Positions 1 to 10,655 of a stretch of DNA of 64,000 nucleotides are shown here, in pieces. The notes below the pieces were generated by a model. The model saw nothing but the letters and a program-made list of their open reading frames with translations. It made no database searches and was not told the DNA's origin. The DNA is from Xanthoparmelia taractica (Eukaryota > Ascomycota > Lecanoromycetes > Lecanorales > Parmeliaceae), in NCBI GenBank assembly GCA_033085395.1, contig JANQBS010000108.1:1-64000 (forward strand), written 5' to 3'. Made by a program: the position numbers and the translations under genes. Position 1 is the stretch's first letter; each line of letters starts with the position of its first letter.

Positions 1-2029
1 AAAAAGCTTAAGCGAACGCTTATATAATTATAAAATTCTATAAATAGATTAAAAAGATATAATTTTTTAAAAAAAAAAGTTGAAAAAAAGTTGAAAACGA
101 CTATGTTTAACAGATACCACACCTTTCCGACCCGTAAGAAGTATATAAATAAGCTTTAGAAGAGACTTATTAGATAGTTTATTGCAATCGTAGCTTTAAT
201 AATAAAATTTATATTTAATAAACGCTAAAGATAAGAATTATTTTAAGATAAATAATATTATTAAAATAAGTTTATTATTATTATAAAACTATCTAAAGAT
301 TATAGATCGCTCTATTCTCTTAAAAGAATAAATTCAAGTAATACGTAAATAATTAAGATTATAAATTTCGAAATAAACGGCGCGAAAAGAGCGAGACTAT
401 ATTTTATTATGTTCTCTACGAAAAACTTACGTATTAATTATATTAATAAAAATTAGATAGAAAAGATAAAAAGCGATTAAAATAATTTATTACGATATTA
501 AGTAATCTTTAAAATCTATTAGATATATAAAGATAAAAAAGTAGTAAAAGAATTTTCTCTAATTCTAGCGGATATTAAGACTTATAAATACGAAAATTAT
601 AAGTTAAGAATAGATTTACTATACGAAGATTAGAATTTAGAATATAACTTTATCGTCGCAGCGAAGAAAGTTAAGATTATATATAATATATTCGAGATTA
701 AGAGAATAGATATTATCTTACGTCTAGTAACTACACTAATATTAAATAAGATTACTATTATCTCAAAGCGTTAGCTTTATTAATTCGATACGAAAACCGA
801 GTCGATCTCTATCGATATCTTATTTAATATTCGACGTTTATATAATATAAGATATTCTCTATTTAAATCTCGATTAATTAATAATATAAGCGAGATACTC
901 TTTAATAAGAGAGCGCGGATTAAGAGAGCGCGAATCTTCAAAGTAGATAAATTCGCTATCTTCTTAGCTAAAAGCTATATTTTCTTCGTTAAGCTAAGTT
1001 CGATCTTATATATAAACGACTTTATAATTAGTTAAAAAGACGATATCGTCGAAGACTTTATCTTCTTTAATTTAAAGAAGCTTAATTTATTATAATAATA
1101 ATTATCTTAGTTAAAGATTAAATTATTATAAGTAAAAGCGCTTCGAGAATCGAGTGTAATTAATTACTATATAAATAGAGCTCGAAGATATTAAGAAAGA
1201 ATTAAATATTGTATAAAATAATTTAGAGATAGTAATTGAGAATCTAATTAAGGTCGAAGATAAAATTATTTTTCTTATTATATATATTAAGAATCTACGC
1301 TAAATTACGAAATAGTTTATAAAGAAGCTATAGCGTGTAATTAAAGTAACTTTTTAATTTATAAGTTTAATATAAATCGAAAGTTTAATTAAGAAAGATA
1401 AGAATAGATATACGAAAGTTCTTTAATTCGCTATTATATTATTAATAAACGCTAAGAATATCTTATAAAAGAATAATAACGTTATAGCAAAGCTTCGCTT
1501 GTATCTCTTAGCTTTAATAAAGCAACTTTTTAATAATAATAATAATTTTTAAAAATAAAAGATCTCTCGTAGCGATAATCGCGCTAAACTATAAAAAGAA
1601 GATAATATCGAGCTTAACGATATTGAAGAACCCGATAAGAATAAGAATTGCTAATTATTCGACTCGTCGTATTTTATTAACGATAATAGCAACTCTAATA
1701 GCGACTTATTTACTTTTTAACCTTAAATACGATTAGTATTAATATCTACTCTATCGATACTCGCATTTATTACACTATTATTAGACGTATTTAAGTTTAA
1801 ATTCCCTTAATCTTAAGTAGTCGCTAAATTGCTATTCGATAATCATATTAATTCTCGAGCTATACGCTATTATATAAATTATTAAGTCGGCGTTTTATAG
1901 AATATATCCGAATAATAAAGAATAATAAGATAATAGCAAGATAAGAGACTAAATATAATATTTAGTTTATATTAGAAAGAAATATAATTAAGTTTAATAT
2001 AGGCCTAGAGAATTTTTATTGACAGCGAG

Positions 2030-2165
2030 GGCGCTATCTTTTCCCGTTGCCCGATAGATTGTTACGGATAGTCTCTATCTATCCTAGTATCGGACTAGTA
2101 TCTGCCTCGGGAGACCTACCGAAGTCGTGACTACCTACCAAGAATAGAGCAAGTAGTATTTAGAT
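2030..2165. other. GC-richer island inside the RIP block
   Basis: About 135 bases with near-normal composition interrupt the AT-rich block. TG, CA and CC/GG words are present here, unlike in the flanks. No ORF is visible. It may be an element terminus, a later insertion, or unique sequence between two RIP-mutated repeats; the sequence alone does not decide. Confidence 0.5.
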
Positions 2166-3434
2166 AGTAGTTTTCGTTAGAAGAAATCAATTATCTTTCA
2201 CTTAATCTTTCAATACCTAACATAATTAAACTACTAAGATAGCTTTAATATACTTCGTATATATTCTTAATAAATTTTCTTTATAATCGAAAGTTCTATT
2301 ACGAATATAGATTTTCTTAAATAACTTCGTCTCTTCTAGAATTATATCGAGTAAAGTAATCTATAACTTTACTTTAAATGGATTTTTAAATTTACTTCGT
2401 TTATTGATTAAAATCGATTACGTCTCTATATAAATTATAATTAAAGATATTATCGATTTTATTTAAATATTTAATAAATTTCATTACGATAGAAAGTATT
2501 AATTAATGTTTCTTAGAATAGAAGAATAGATACTTCTTCGACTTCATAAAGATTATAAGATCTTCTCTATTCTTAACATTATTAATAAGCTATTATAATA
2601 ATATATTAATTCTTTTTAAATAATAAATAAAATAGATAAACTTATTTATAAACTTGCTATATCTATAGAATAAAGAGTTCACTTCGTCTTTATAATAGCA
2701 TAATTAAAGTCTTATTCTACGTTATAGAACGATTCTTTTTAACGCTCTCAATCTCGATATATTTTATCTATTTCTATTAATAATAATAATACTATTAATT
2801 TAAAAATTAAACGACTTCTCAATAAACGAATTATTAAGAAAGAACGTGAATTAGCTATAGAATATCTAATAAGATATAAGAAATATAATTATAAATATAA
2901 TTAGTAATATAATATCAAGAATCTTAATAATACTTCTAAGTTAATAAAGAAATATAAGAAGAAAGTAGCTAGAATTCGAGCTATTACACTTACTTCTAAA
3001 ATCTTATCTTCGTCTTTTTAGTCGATAAAAGAAAGAGATTCATCGAGAAAGCATAATATCGCTACTTCATTATAACACTTATATTATATTTACTTACCTC
3101 ACTTATATTTAAACGTTTGACAAGTATTATTAATCGAGATATATTTCTCTCTACTCGATAACGTTTATGTGAGACTATTATTATTAATTTATTACTTAAT
3201 ATTTATATACTAACTAATATTCTAATTAATATTTTAACTATATAATTCAATCGTTAAAAAGATCTTACTATTACTATCGAGAAGATCTTACTATCACTAA
3301 CTTCCCATTAATTTTAGTATACTATTATTAGCGAATTTACTTAATTAATAAGGTTTTTCTATATACTTTAACATGTATATAATAAGCGAGATCGCTCGCT
3401 TTTTCTTTTATTTCGATAAATACTATCACGAAAC

Positions 3435-3475
3435 GCACTTGCCAAGCCTATTAAGAAATCGGCTAAGGCAAGTGC
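3435..3475. repeat. Hairpin in an unmutated island
   Basis: The 9-bp arms GCACTTGCC (3435-3443) and GGCAAGTGC (3467-3475) are perfect inverted repeats, and the match continues imperfectly inward. Downstream to about 3500 lie further GCTTGGC/GGCTGGC words. CpA and TpG are abundant here, in contrast to the flanks. A terminal inverted repeat of a DNA transposon or a fold-back element is possible; no partner repeat was found elsewhere in the window. Confidence 0.5.
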
Positions 3476-5440
3476 TTGGCCGGCTGCTTGGCTGGCTAAC
3501 TTAGATAGATTTTTCCAACTTAAAATAATTAAGACTTACACTTAACTAACTAACTAAATACACTTCTTTTACTATTATAAGTATAATACTCTTTAGTAAA
3601 CAACTAGCTATATTACTAAGACGAGAGAGAAAGAAGAAATAGATAACTTTAACGCGTATATCTTAATTTATTATTAACTATTTCGTTAACTTTATTCTTA
3701 TTAATAGTCTAATAAAGCTATAGAATAATAGAAATAAAAAGATTTAGATAGAAATTAATATAAAAGATAAAATTAAAGACGTAATATATAAATAATATTT
3801 AAAGGTACTCGATTATTATAAAGAATATAAATATAATTATAAGGTATATAATTAGATAGAGTAGAATATAGAGAAAAAAAGAGTTTTAATTCTAAAGCGA
3901 CGCGATATTTCTTAAGGTTTCCACTAAACAACGTCTATATAGTAGATCGTAATTATTTTATATAGTTTAAATAGACACGAGTATAAAGATTAATATCTAA
4001 ACAAATTAAAATTATTCGAAGTTCTAGTATCGTAGCTATTTAGCTATATTTATTTAATTCTTAATCTATTAGCTAATAATATATTATATTTCGAAGATCT
4101 AATAGAAGTTATATTAGTTATTAGCCTTACGCTTCTATTTTTCTTAGTATATATATAATAAATTTTTTAATAAATTTATTAACTAGCTAGCTAGCTAGCG
4201 AAATAGTAGCGAGAACGCTAGCTTTCTTTTTATAAAGATAGTATTTATTATAGAATATTTAATTATATAGACGTATAGCTAGTTATAACTAGCCTTAGCG
4301 CTCGCTTCTCTATACTTAGCTAGCGTATAACTATCGAGATAATTAATAATCTATCTATTACACTAATTATAGTTCTAATATTTCTATTCTAATATAATTC
4401 TCTATACTAACTTAATATATTATTTTAATTTAGAATTATAGCTAGTATCTAGTATACTTAATCTCGATAAGATCGTCGACTTCTTCTTTTATTACTAGTA
4501 GTCTATTAGAAATCGACGACTTTCTAAGGTCGTCGATCTAGATACTAGTCGCCGACTAGAAAAAAGCTATCGAAGTACTAGTATATAGATTCTATTAATC
4601 TATAGATTAATTAATAATTCTTCTTTTTATACTAAGTTCTTAATATTAATAAACGGGAAATTAAAAGAAATATTAAGTATTAAATATATTAAAAAAACTA
4701 CGATAACGAGTATAACGTTTAATATCTAGTATACGTATTATAATAATATTTCTAGAATCTTATAAACGAATAAAATATACGTATCGTAGTTAATTCTATA
4801 TATAAGCGTCGTATCGCTTAAAAAGTAGTCGTTCTAATTTTTTAAATATCTATTTCTATTACTTCGCTTTTCGCTTCTTGAAAGCGAGATTAATAAATAA
4901 AATAGAATACTAAGATTCTATTAGACGTTTATTAGAACTTCGAAAAGAATAATTCTATAAATTTAGAAAAAATTCGTTCTTCTACTTAACTATTAACTTA
5001 CTATATATACTAGCTATATATCTACGAGAGCGTATACTTTCTTTTATTCTCATTAGTACTATTATAGATTTATAGATTCTTAGTATTCTCGTTTTAAAAT
5101 AGTATCTAATAAGTGCTTAGACTTAGAAAAGAAGCTTTTTAGCTTACTTGACACCAGACTACTTAAGAAGCCGGATCTCCTATAGAAAGAATTATTATTC
5201 TCCCACTACTAAACCGTGCCTTATTAGAAACTAGTATATATTCTCAAGTCTTTAGTAAACATCTTTACTATATGGAAAATTCGTGAACATAACTAGATAG
5301 TTATCGCGAGTACTTGTTCTTCGAGATCTTTATAGAATTATATTAAATTTTTATTTATCTTAGATACTTTATGACAATAAGTAAGATAGTTTATAGTCCT
5401 CTATTTTACAGGCGTCTTTCCAAAGTAGGGTTAGAGCTTT

Positions 5441-5806
5441 TAGTAGCGCTATGCAGGGCTTCTGGTGTCCACCTTACACATCGACTTTTGTTAGCAATGC
5501 TAGAATGTCGTCGGTCAATCTATTGCTAATGTACGCAGTCGGGAAGCGCGCCTTTACAGAAGTCGGTGTCAGTGCCAAATCGCATGTAACCTTCGCCAGC
5601 GATCCTGTTGCCAACAGCAGTCGGCTTGCGTTGGCACAGGAACGACATTACTGTGGGATATGTCCACGGTGTATCCCTGAAAATTTGGACGAGACAAGTT
5701 TCTGTGACCTCGACTTCTAGCTCCGCGAGCACTCTCCGCAGTCTTGCATTATACACGTCATCTGGGAGCGAAATGTCTCAGAACAGAGCCGACGCAATAG
5801 CGTACC
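5441..5806. other. Transition segment between RIP block and antiporter gene
   Basis: Normal base composition resumes here. Short ORFs of 60-90 codons overlap on both strands, but none matches a family I recognise and none has a convincing start context. It probably holds the 3' untranslated region of the antiporter gene on the minus strand and unique spacer. Confidence 0.4.
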
Positions 5807-7653
5807 CTATTTCGAGTGGATAGTGTCCCCGGTTTCCACAGCGTCACAGTGATGGTGGCTTGACTTTAGCGACTCGACGTCATATGGAGCTCTTTCTTTA
5901 GTCGCGTCAACAGTATGGAGCCCACCACCGTCCTCAGACGTTGCCGGTTGGATGATGGAGCCTCCAACACGAAAGACAGGCCCGGGCGGCTCTTCCCGCG
6001 CACGCTGGCTGTTCCGTGGACGAGCTTCCTGATGATTTAGCTGCGCTCTGTTCTGGACTTGCTCACCGACACGGAAAGGCGGACGTAGCTCGTCTGGACG
6101 TTCATTTACAGATGTTTGTGTAATCGCGCTGGAAAACGTTCGAGGTAAATGGTAGCCTAATTTGCCAAGCGGAACACTCAGTCCATGCACGACCTTTGAC
6201 CATTGTTAGCGGGACCCAGATCAATGTGAAAGGCAGGTTTCTCCTCACTATGCTGCAAATTGCTAAGAACCAAATAACTACACTGAACACATCTTCCAAC
6301 CTCTCCGCATCTGCTCGTAGTACGCCATCTACGCTAATCTGCCGCAGAAACTCCAGACTCACGTACAAATAAAAGATGGCACTGACACCAATGGGGCCAA
6401 AGAACCCCACGAACAGAGCTTGCTGCTTTTGCTCGATCTGCCATATCTTTGACCACTGGAAGGTGTGCAAGGCGAATACGATCGGCAAACGGCGAAAAAC
6501 AAGGATGAGGATACCAAGGACGATAAGCCGATAGATTGGAATGACATCGTTGTGAAGGAAGCTACCCCATGGACAGACCGCCCCAAACCACATGAATACG
6601 GAGAGGTTGAGTAGCATATCTATCGTAGGCTGAAGAGAGTCGTCCAACGTCTCCAGGCGGAACCAATCATCAATCGTGAAGGCATTGCCGGCAATGAAGC
6701 AGGCTAAAACATCGTCGGTACCTATCAGTCCACACGTGCCAACGATGAAAAGAGCCAAAGTAATTGCGAACACCAGAAAGCTCTCCCTGTCCACGAACTT
6801 TTTTTCTTGGGCCCGTTGCAGTAAGTCTTTGGCAATCCAGCCTACAGTCGCCCCATACACCACGCTCAATAGAATAGTGTAGCCCCAGGTCTCCCCGAAC
6901 CAGTCACCCATGGCTAGCCTGGCACCTCCTGACCCAGCGTGCTTGATGAGATACAAGGCGAAAAACAGAAAGGGGTAGCCTAGCCCGTCATTGGCGCCAG
7001 ACTCTGCAATTATAATTTTCTGCAGGTCCTTGGGTATATTTTTGTCTGCGAACTTGCCCTTTACAATGGAGTTCGAAAGTACAGGGTCAGTGGGTGTCAC
7101 ACAAGCGCCCACGGCGAGAGCGTGGAGGAACTCCAAGTTTGGAACCAATGCCCAGATAAGCAGACTGCTGCTGAGCCACATAAATGCCATTCCAGGCCCC
7201 AACAAGAGCGCCAGGCTTTTCCGTTCTATCAACAGATACTTGCTTGGCAGTTGCACCCCTGCCAGCACCAACTGTACTCCGAGAACGAGCCGAGTAAAAT
7301 ACAGGGTGATTGTTCCGAGATTCTCCTGTGATGTAGAGGCATACTCCAAGGGCTTGATCAGATTAGTTGCATGAGGCGAGAAGATGATGCCTGCGAGCAG
7401 CGATATCACTGTGGTTATTGGTACTAATCCTGGATATGCAAGAGCAATCTAAAGGGGCACCTACATGCTTCAGACAGATAGAATCGCTCCTTGAAGAGGT
7501 AGGATACCAAACCGCTACCTTTAAGTCAGAATTGGTAGAATAGTCACATCATGTGGCTAGGCAAGAAAAAATTGGATATGTTTACAATAGATTGATAAAA
7601 CCTCCCAAGACTGCCAACACGACGTTGAAATTGGAAAGAGCCAGAGTAGGCAT
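5807..7653 (-). CDS. NHA1: Na+/H+ antiporter, NHA1/Sod2 type
   Basis: Plasma-membrane monovalent cation/proton antiporter (CPA1, fungal NHA1/Sod2 branch) exporting Na+, and in many fungi K+, in exchange for H+. Four exons: 7653-7586, 7514-7465, 7423-6249 and 6193-5807, giving 559 residues. The introns (71, 41 and 55 nt) restore continuous similarity across the FGLVSYLFKERFYLSEA and CSIVVHGLSVPLGK joins. Many hydrophobic segments are present. The family signatures TPTDPVLS and ESGANDGLGYP carry the Asp and Asn-Asp residues of the ion pathway. The start is the first ATG, followed directly by LGGFINLFGLVSYL. The hydrophilic C-terminal tail after SVPLGKLGYHLPRT is only about 100 residues, much shorter than the long regulatory tail of yeast Nha1. 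The 41-nt intron is unusually short. The gene ends about 370 bp from the RIP block. Confidence 0.9.
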
Positions 7654-7839
7654 TGTTGTTGGTATTAGCAGAAGTTCAACTCTGTATCAATAGTCTTGTT
7701 CTACGAATGAGTCACCTCATCATCAGAGTGGTGAGTTGTCGAGGTGAGCAAGATGCAACTGAATACAATACAGCGGGGCGTGGGGCAATATGTAGTCGGA
7801 AGAAAAGGCCCGATCATAGTCCTTATTGTACCTTAGGTA

Positions 7840-8074
7840 CGGAGGTTGACACCGAAAGCCCTGGACGCCAAGGCTTCTGCGCCAAGATCTCGGATAACGC
7901 CCCATCGGAAAGGTCGCCTAGACGATACGCTTATATCTTATTCGGAACTGTGCCTAGAGTCCCTATAAGCGCCCCTAAGGAAAGATTCTAGGGGTCTTTC
8001 GCTACGGGGCTCTCTTCCGAATATAGGGTTAGGGCTCCACTAGCGCTGTCCATGACTTTCGGTGTCAACCTCCG
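7840..8074. mobile_element. Miniature inverted-repeat element with TA duplication
   Basis: The element is 235 bp. Perfect 19-bp terminal inverted repeats sit at 7840-7858 and 8056-8074, starting CGGAGGTTGACACCGAAAG. Similarity continues imperfectly for several more bases. TA lies directly outside each end (7838-7839 and 8075-8076), as expected for a Tc1/mariner-type target duplication. A second inner inverted pair, ATTCGGAA and TTCCGAAT, supports a fold-back structure. No coding capacity. This is a MITE candidate; the parent transposon is not in the window. Confidence 0.7.
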
Positions 8075-8092
8075 TAGATGGCAACCCTTTTC

Positions 8093-8165
8093 CCCGGCCA
8101 CCTAGCCCTAACTTAACCCTAACTATTTTGAAATTCGAGCTACGTAGCTGGGCTGGGTGGCCGGG
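8093..8165. repeat. 73-bp hairpin with telomere-like core
   Basis: The 16-bp arms at 8093-8108 and 8150-8165 are reverse complements with one T/C difference. The 41-bp loop contains CCCTAAC repeated with a short gap. It lies 18 bp from the MITE. It could be a separate small fold-back element or a remnant of a larger one. Confidence 0.6.
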
Positions 8166-8585
8166 CAAATGACCCTTGAGAAAATCTATTATTCACTATA
8201 TGTACTCATCTACTCGTCCTCAGACTGGACGATAGCTTCTTTAAGCTTTATATAGATCTTTGAATTCTTTTGAAGTTTTGACAAAAGCCGTTGGTCAAGA
8301 ATTAGAGTGTGCAATTTCTGCGTGGCTGCCCATTTACCGACCCCCGGCTGCATTCCCACGGCATCGTTTAGGGTCCTGTGACAATGTTTACATGAGCCTT
8401 TGTCCTTACATTGCTGGACGAAGGTTCGATACATCTTACCAAATGCGAGTCTATCTTTGTGACCTCGGAGTGCTGTGAAGGATGAATGCCCCGGAGAGGT
8501 AAGGTCGAATTAGGCCATAGAGCATAGCATGATCAGCCAGAAGGTATTATTCATCAAAACGATCACCGTGGGATCTCGGCCCATA

Positions 8586-9897
8586 CTATCGTGCTGGGCC
8601 CTTCCTTGCTCCATCGACTGCCAACCTGTCAGCCTCGACGTTGCCAGGATGATTTGCGTGGCCCTTGATCCATTCGAAATCTGTCTGAACCTGCAATTTG
8701 TTCCGTTCCTCCAGTTTTACAAGAATGCTCTCGACAAGATCTTTGTTTTCTACCGCTTTGCCAGCTGATGTCTTCCACCCATTCTTGCGCCAGTTAATAT
8801 ACCATGTGGTGACACAATCAATGGCATACCGGCTGTCGGTAATGATTACGACGTGTCGATTCCTGGGGACGATTTCGAGTGCTCTTGAGATCGCAGTGAG
8901 CTCAGCACGTTGGTTGGTCTGCCTGGATCCTGGTAAGGACTCGGAGACATTTCTGTCGAGGACTATTAGTAAACCTTGAGTGATCAATCTATCGTGTGGA
9001 GATAAACCTCTTGTCGCCAGGACCGAAAAATACCCCAACACCAGCAAAAGCCCCCGACGTACCATTCCCTAAAGAGCTTCCATCTGTATGTATGCGTATT
9101 GGTTCGGTCTGAGATAATCCTAAGGGCCGTGGTTTGGTGGCCTGGCGCTGCTCTTGTGTCTTGTACACTATCTTTCCAGTCTCAGGATCCAGGAAAATGT
9201 TGGGATCGAACCCATCCTCAGTATCTGAAGGCAAAGGCCCTGATCCGGGTTCGTAGTCGGCTTCATTGTACTCTAAGACTGACGTCTTGATACCATTTGT
9301 GCCTATCTTGGCTTTCTTATTCGTTGGCTGTCGGACCTCTGGTTCCATTGGCATCTCGGCGGCGTTGTAAGTCGCGAAAACACCATCTGCTTCAACCGAC
9401 GGACTGTGCGACGCTCTTCTTTCGTCTTCATCTAGAAAACTTTGCGCTTCAGCACGGGTCGTGAAACATCTGTGCTTTGGTTTCTGCCACCCGGTAATCT
9501 GTTCCTGTGCGGATGGCCAATCTGTGTAGATTCCTGGTACCCGACCAATTTTCACAGCGTAGAATTTGGATGAAGACGAAAGACCAGAAGTATTTGCCTG
9601 AATCGGATTTTCGCCAGCAACGAAGCGCTCAGCGTCAGTCAAGGTGGGGAACGATTTAACTGTAACGGTACCGTGAGCGGGCCTGTCCACCGATCTTTGC
9701 CTCTCAACTCACTTACACATCGCCCTCTTGAAACCCTTGACCTGCTCTAGGCAGTCTCTCCAAGTGTGGTAGACGCCTGGCTGATATCCAACCCGAACTG
9801 CGTAGAATTTGGGATCTGCTGACCGTTTTCTCTTTGTCCCATTGGAAGCTGTAGTTCCAACCTGAGAGGCAGATTGAACAGAAGTCGTGTCCTCCAT
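8586..9897 (-). CDS. RNH1: Ribonuclease H1 with two hybrid-binding domains
   Basis: Endonuclease cutting the RNA strand of RNA:DNA hybrids, acting on R-loops and primers in nucleus and/or mitochondria. Three exons: 9897-9717, 9659-9008 and 8952-8586, giving 399 residues. The introns are 57 and 55 nt; the second is placed by the join KRNVSE and has a TACTAAT-like branch site just upstream. Two N-terminal hybrid-binding domains are visible, each with a KFYAVxxGxxPGxYxxW core (first about residues 31-80, second about 90-145), as in yeast Rnh1. The catalytic RNase H fold follows, with the four acidic residues in HTDGSS, NQRAEL, TDSRYA and EADRLA and the conserved KGHANHPGN loop. I see no strong mitochondrial leader. 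The start is the only ATG before the first domain in this frame. Confidence 0.92.
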
Positions 9898-10655
9898 TCT
9901 ATAAATGGTGATTCACCTGAACCTGTAAGAAGTCGTGGGTCGGTAATTCCAGCGCCAGAGAAATTCACGAAACCATTCTGGCCCTGTAGCTGTTCGGGAA
10001 GATGTAGCGATATTGATCTCTACAACTTTGAAGAGGAGAGGATTAGACTACCATGAGGACGATTTAGATCATCTAAAATGCGTACTGATCGAGACGTTCG
10101 AGGGGTTGTCACAAATGATATCTATACTTTACTGGAAGAATTTCTGCCGCATTAGACGCAGCCGCGCTGGTGTCCTCTTGGAGTACAATACTTAAGGTAA
10201 TACAGAAACCTTTCCTATCTAAGAAGAGAAATAATCGTCTGTATCAAAGTCTTGGAGAGCGAGTCTCCAGTGTTCATGGTGAGGCTTGAGAGTCGACGAC
10301 CTCGATGGACAACACCGTAAAACCGGAAGCATTGCTCCCTTCAGCATTGAAGATATTTGAGCTTCAAAAGCCGATGGTTAACATCACTATGGAATGCTAG
10401 GCCTTGATCGCTTAAACATCTTGGGAATAGTGGTTCATCTTCGAATTACACTGTGAGAAGCCAGATATCAGATTGTTAATTGCGGTATAAAGACTCCAAC
10501 TAATGTGGATGAGAATGCAGCTTTGCGACTATGGACATGGCCGAATGTAGAGCACCAATCCATCCCATCAGAGTACAGAGACAGCCAGAACCGGTGGGTA
10601 TGAGCTATTCTAAAACTCCGAAACACCTCGCTCAGAATGAACCGTCCCAAGCACT
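9898..10655. other. Intergenic region, nothing recognised
   Basis: This stretch lies between the ribonuclease H1 start and the end of the kinase/phosphatase gene. It holds only short ORFs on both strands without family similarity. It should contain the RNH1 promoter and the PFK2 3' untranslated region. Confidence 0.5.

Larger units (their letters stand above)
1..5440. repeat. AT-rich RIP-mutated repeat block
   Basis: No reading frame of useful length survives here and the sequence is dominated by TA-rich words. CpA/TpG dinucleotides are strongly depleted while CpG is kept: the first 60 bases contain no CA or TG but two CG. This is the footprint of RIP, which in Pezizomycotina preferentially converts CpA to TpA in duplicated DNA, so the block is most likely one or more dead transposons. 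I could not assign the parent family: no intact transposase, reverse transcriptase or long terminal repeat is readable. Two short islands (about 2030-2165 and 3430-3500) escape the bias. Composition returns to normal between about 5150 and 5440. Confidence 0.85.
7654..8585. other. Intergenic region with inverted-repeat elements
   Basis: This segment lies between the antiporter start and the end of ribonuclease H1. It holds the miniature element at 7840-8074, the hairpin at 8093-8165 and short telomere-like TTAGGG/CCCTAA words near 8022-8130. A 74-codon minus-strand ORF (8434-8210) contains a CKHCHRT zinc-binding-like motif, but I recognise no family. Confidence 0.5.

Noticed and set aside
4182..4205. 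CTAG tandem run in the RIP block
   Set aside because: A few units only, expected by chance in AT-rich mutated sequence.
7653..7991. 112-codon plus-strand ORF over the antiporter start
   Set aside because: It overlaps the antiporter's first ATG on the opposite strand and runs into the MITE; no similarity.
8210..8434. Minus-strand ORF with CKHCHRT motif
   Set aside because: Too short and without a second metal-binding pair or a recognised family; could be a transposon scrap but this cannot be supported.
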